Shown: in pieces, positions 6,338-6,358 of the stretch
How the letters are laid out: each line of letters begins with the position of its first letter
Numbering within the stretch: the stretch's first letter is position 1
Assembly: GCA_964557845.1 (NCBI GenBank)
Contig: CAZLBV010000077.1
Span: forward strand, 1-6,358
Direction of reading: 5' to 3'
Origin: CAZLBV01 sp964557845
GTDB taxonomy: Bacteria; Acidobacteriota; Aminicenantia; Aminicenantales; Aminicenantaceae
Length of the DNA stretch: 6,358 nt
Position numbers and translations under genes: made by a program
The notes under the pieces: model-generated
Told to the model about the DNA's origin: nothing
Databases searched by the model: none
Seen by the model: the letters and a program-made list of their open reading frames with translations, nothing else

Positions 6338-6358
6338 AATCTCAGCACTTTCGCTTCG

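Noticed and set aside
6193..6358. tRNA gene or intrinsic terminator after rnpB
   Set aside because: I found no cloverleaf or TTCGA-type T-loop with acceptor stem, and none of the hairpins is followed by a T-run.

Overview
The window looks like a chromosomal segment of an AT-rich Gram-negative-type bacterium. The evidence is two exported M16 proteins with Sec-type signal peptides, a sigma-54-dependent response regulator, and an RNase P RNA of the ancestral type A (most Bacillota carry type B). I cannot name the phylum from the sequence alone.

Layout, left to right. Positions 1-115 are visibly richer in G+C than the rest and hold no gene I can support. An AT-rich leader with a good ribosome binding site precedes a cytoplasmic M24 metallopeptidase (214-1605, +) that resembles prolidase more than classical aminopeptidase P. 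It converges on, and overlaps by 7 bp, a two-gene minus-strand operon of exported M16 peptidase subunits. The first gene (4291-2921) has the HxxEH zinc site. The second (2924-1599) lacks the zinc site but keeps the R/Y substrate-binding pair. The two are coupled by an ATGA overlap and are best read as subunits of one heterodimeric peptidase.

After a 163-bp divergent intergenic region comes a complete NtrC-type response regulator (4455-5912, +: receiver, sigma-54 AAA+ domain, Fis-type HTH). No partner kinase is visible. Its reading frame does not stop after the usual HTH end but runs about 30 codons into the RNase P RNA gene (rnpB, about 5824-6193, +), stopping inside the P8 hairpin. An extended -10 motif inside the HTH codons is placed to start transcription at the mature RNase P RNA end.

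The last 165 bp, after rnpB, contain no gene but carry nested inverted repeats and a G+C-rich hairpin cut by the window edge.

Functionally this is largely housekeeping: peptide and proline turnover in the cytoplasm, a periplasmic or surface M16 protease, a transcriptional activator and the tRNA 5'-processing ribozyme. The most unusual points are the rnpB/CDS overlap with its embedded promoter, the split active site of the M16 pair, and the unexplained folded segment after rnpB.
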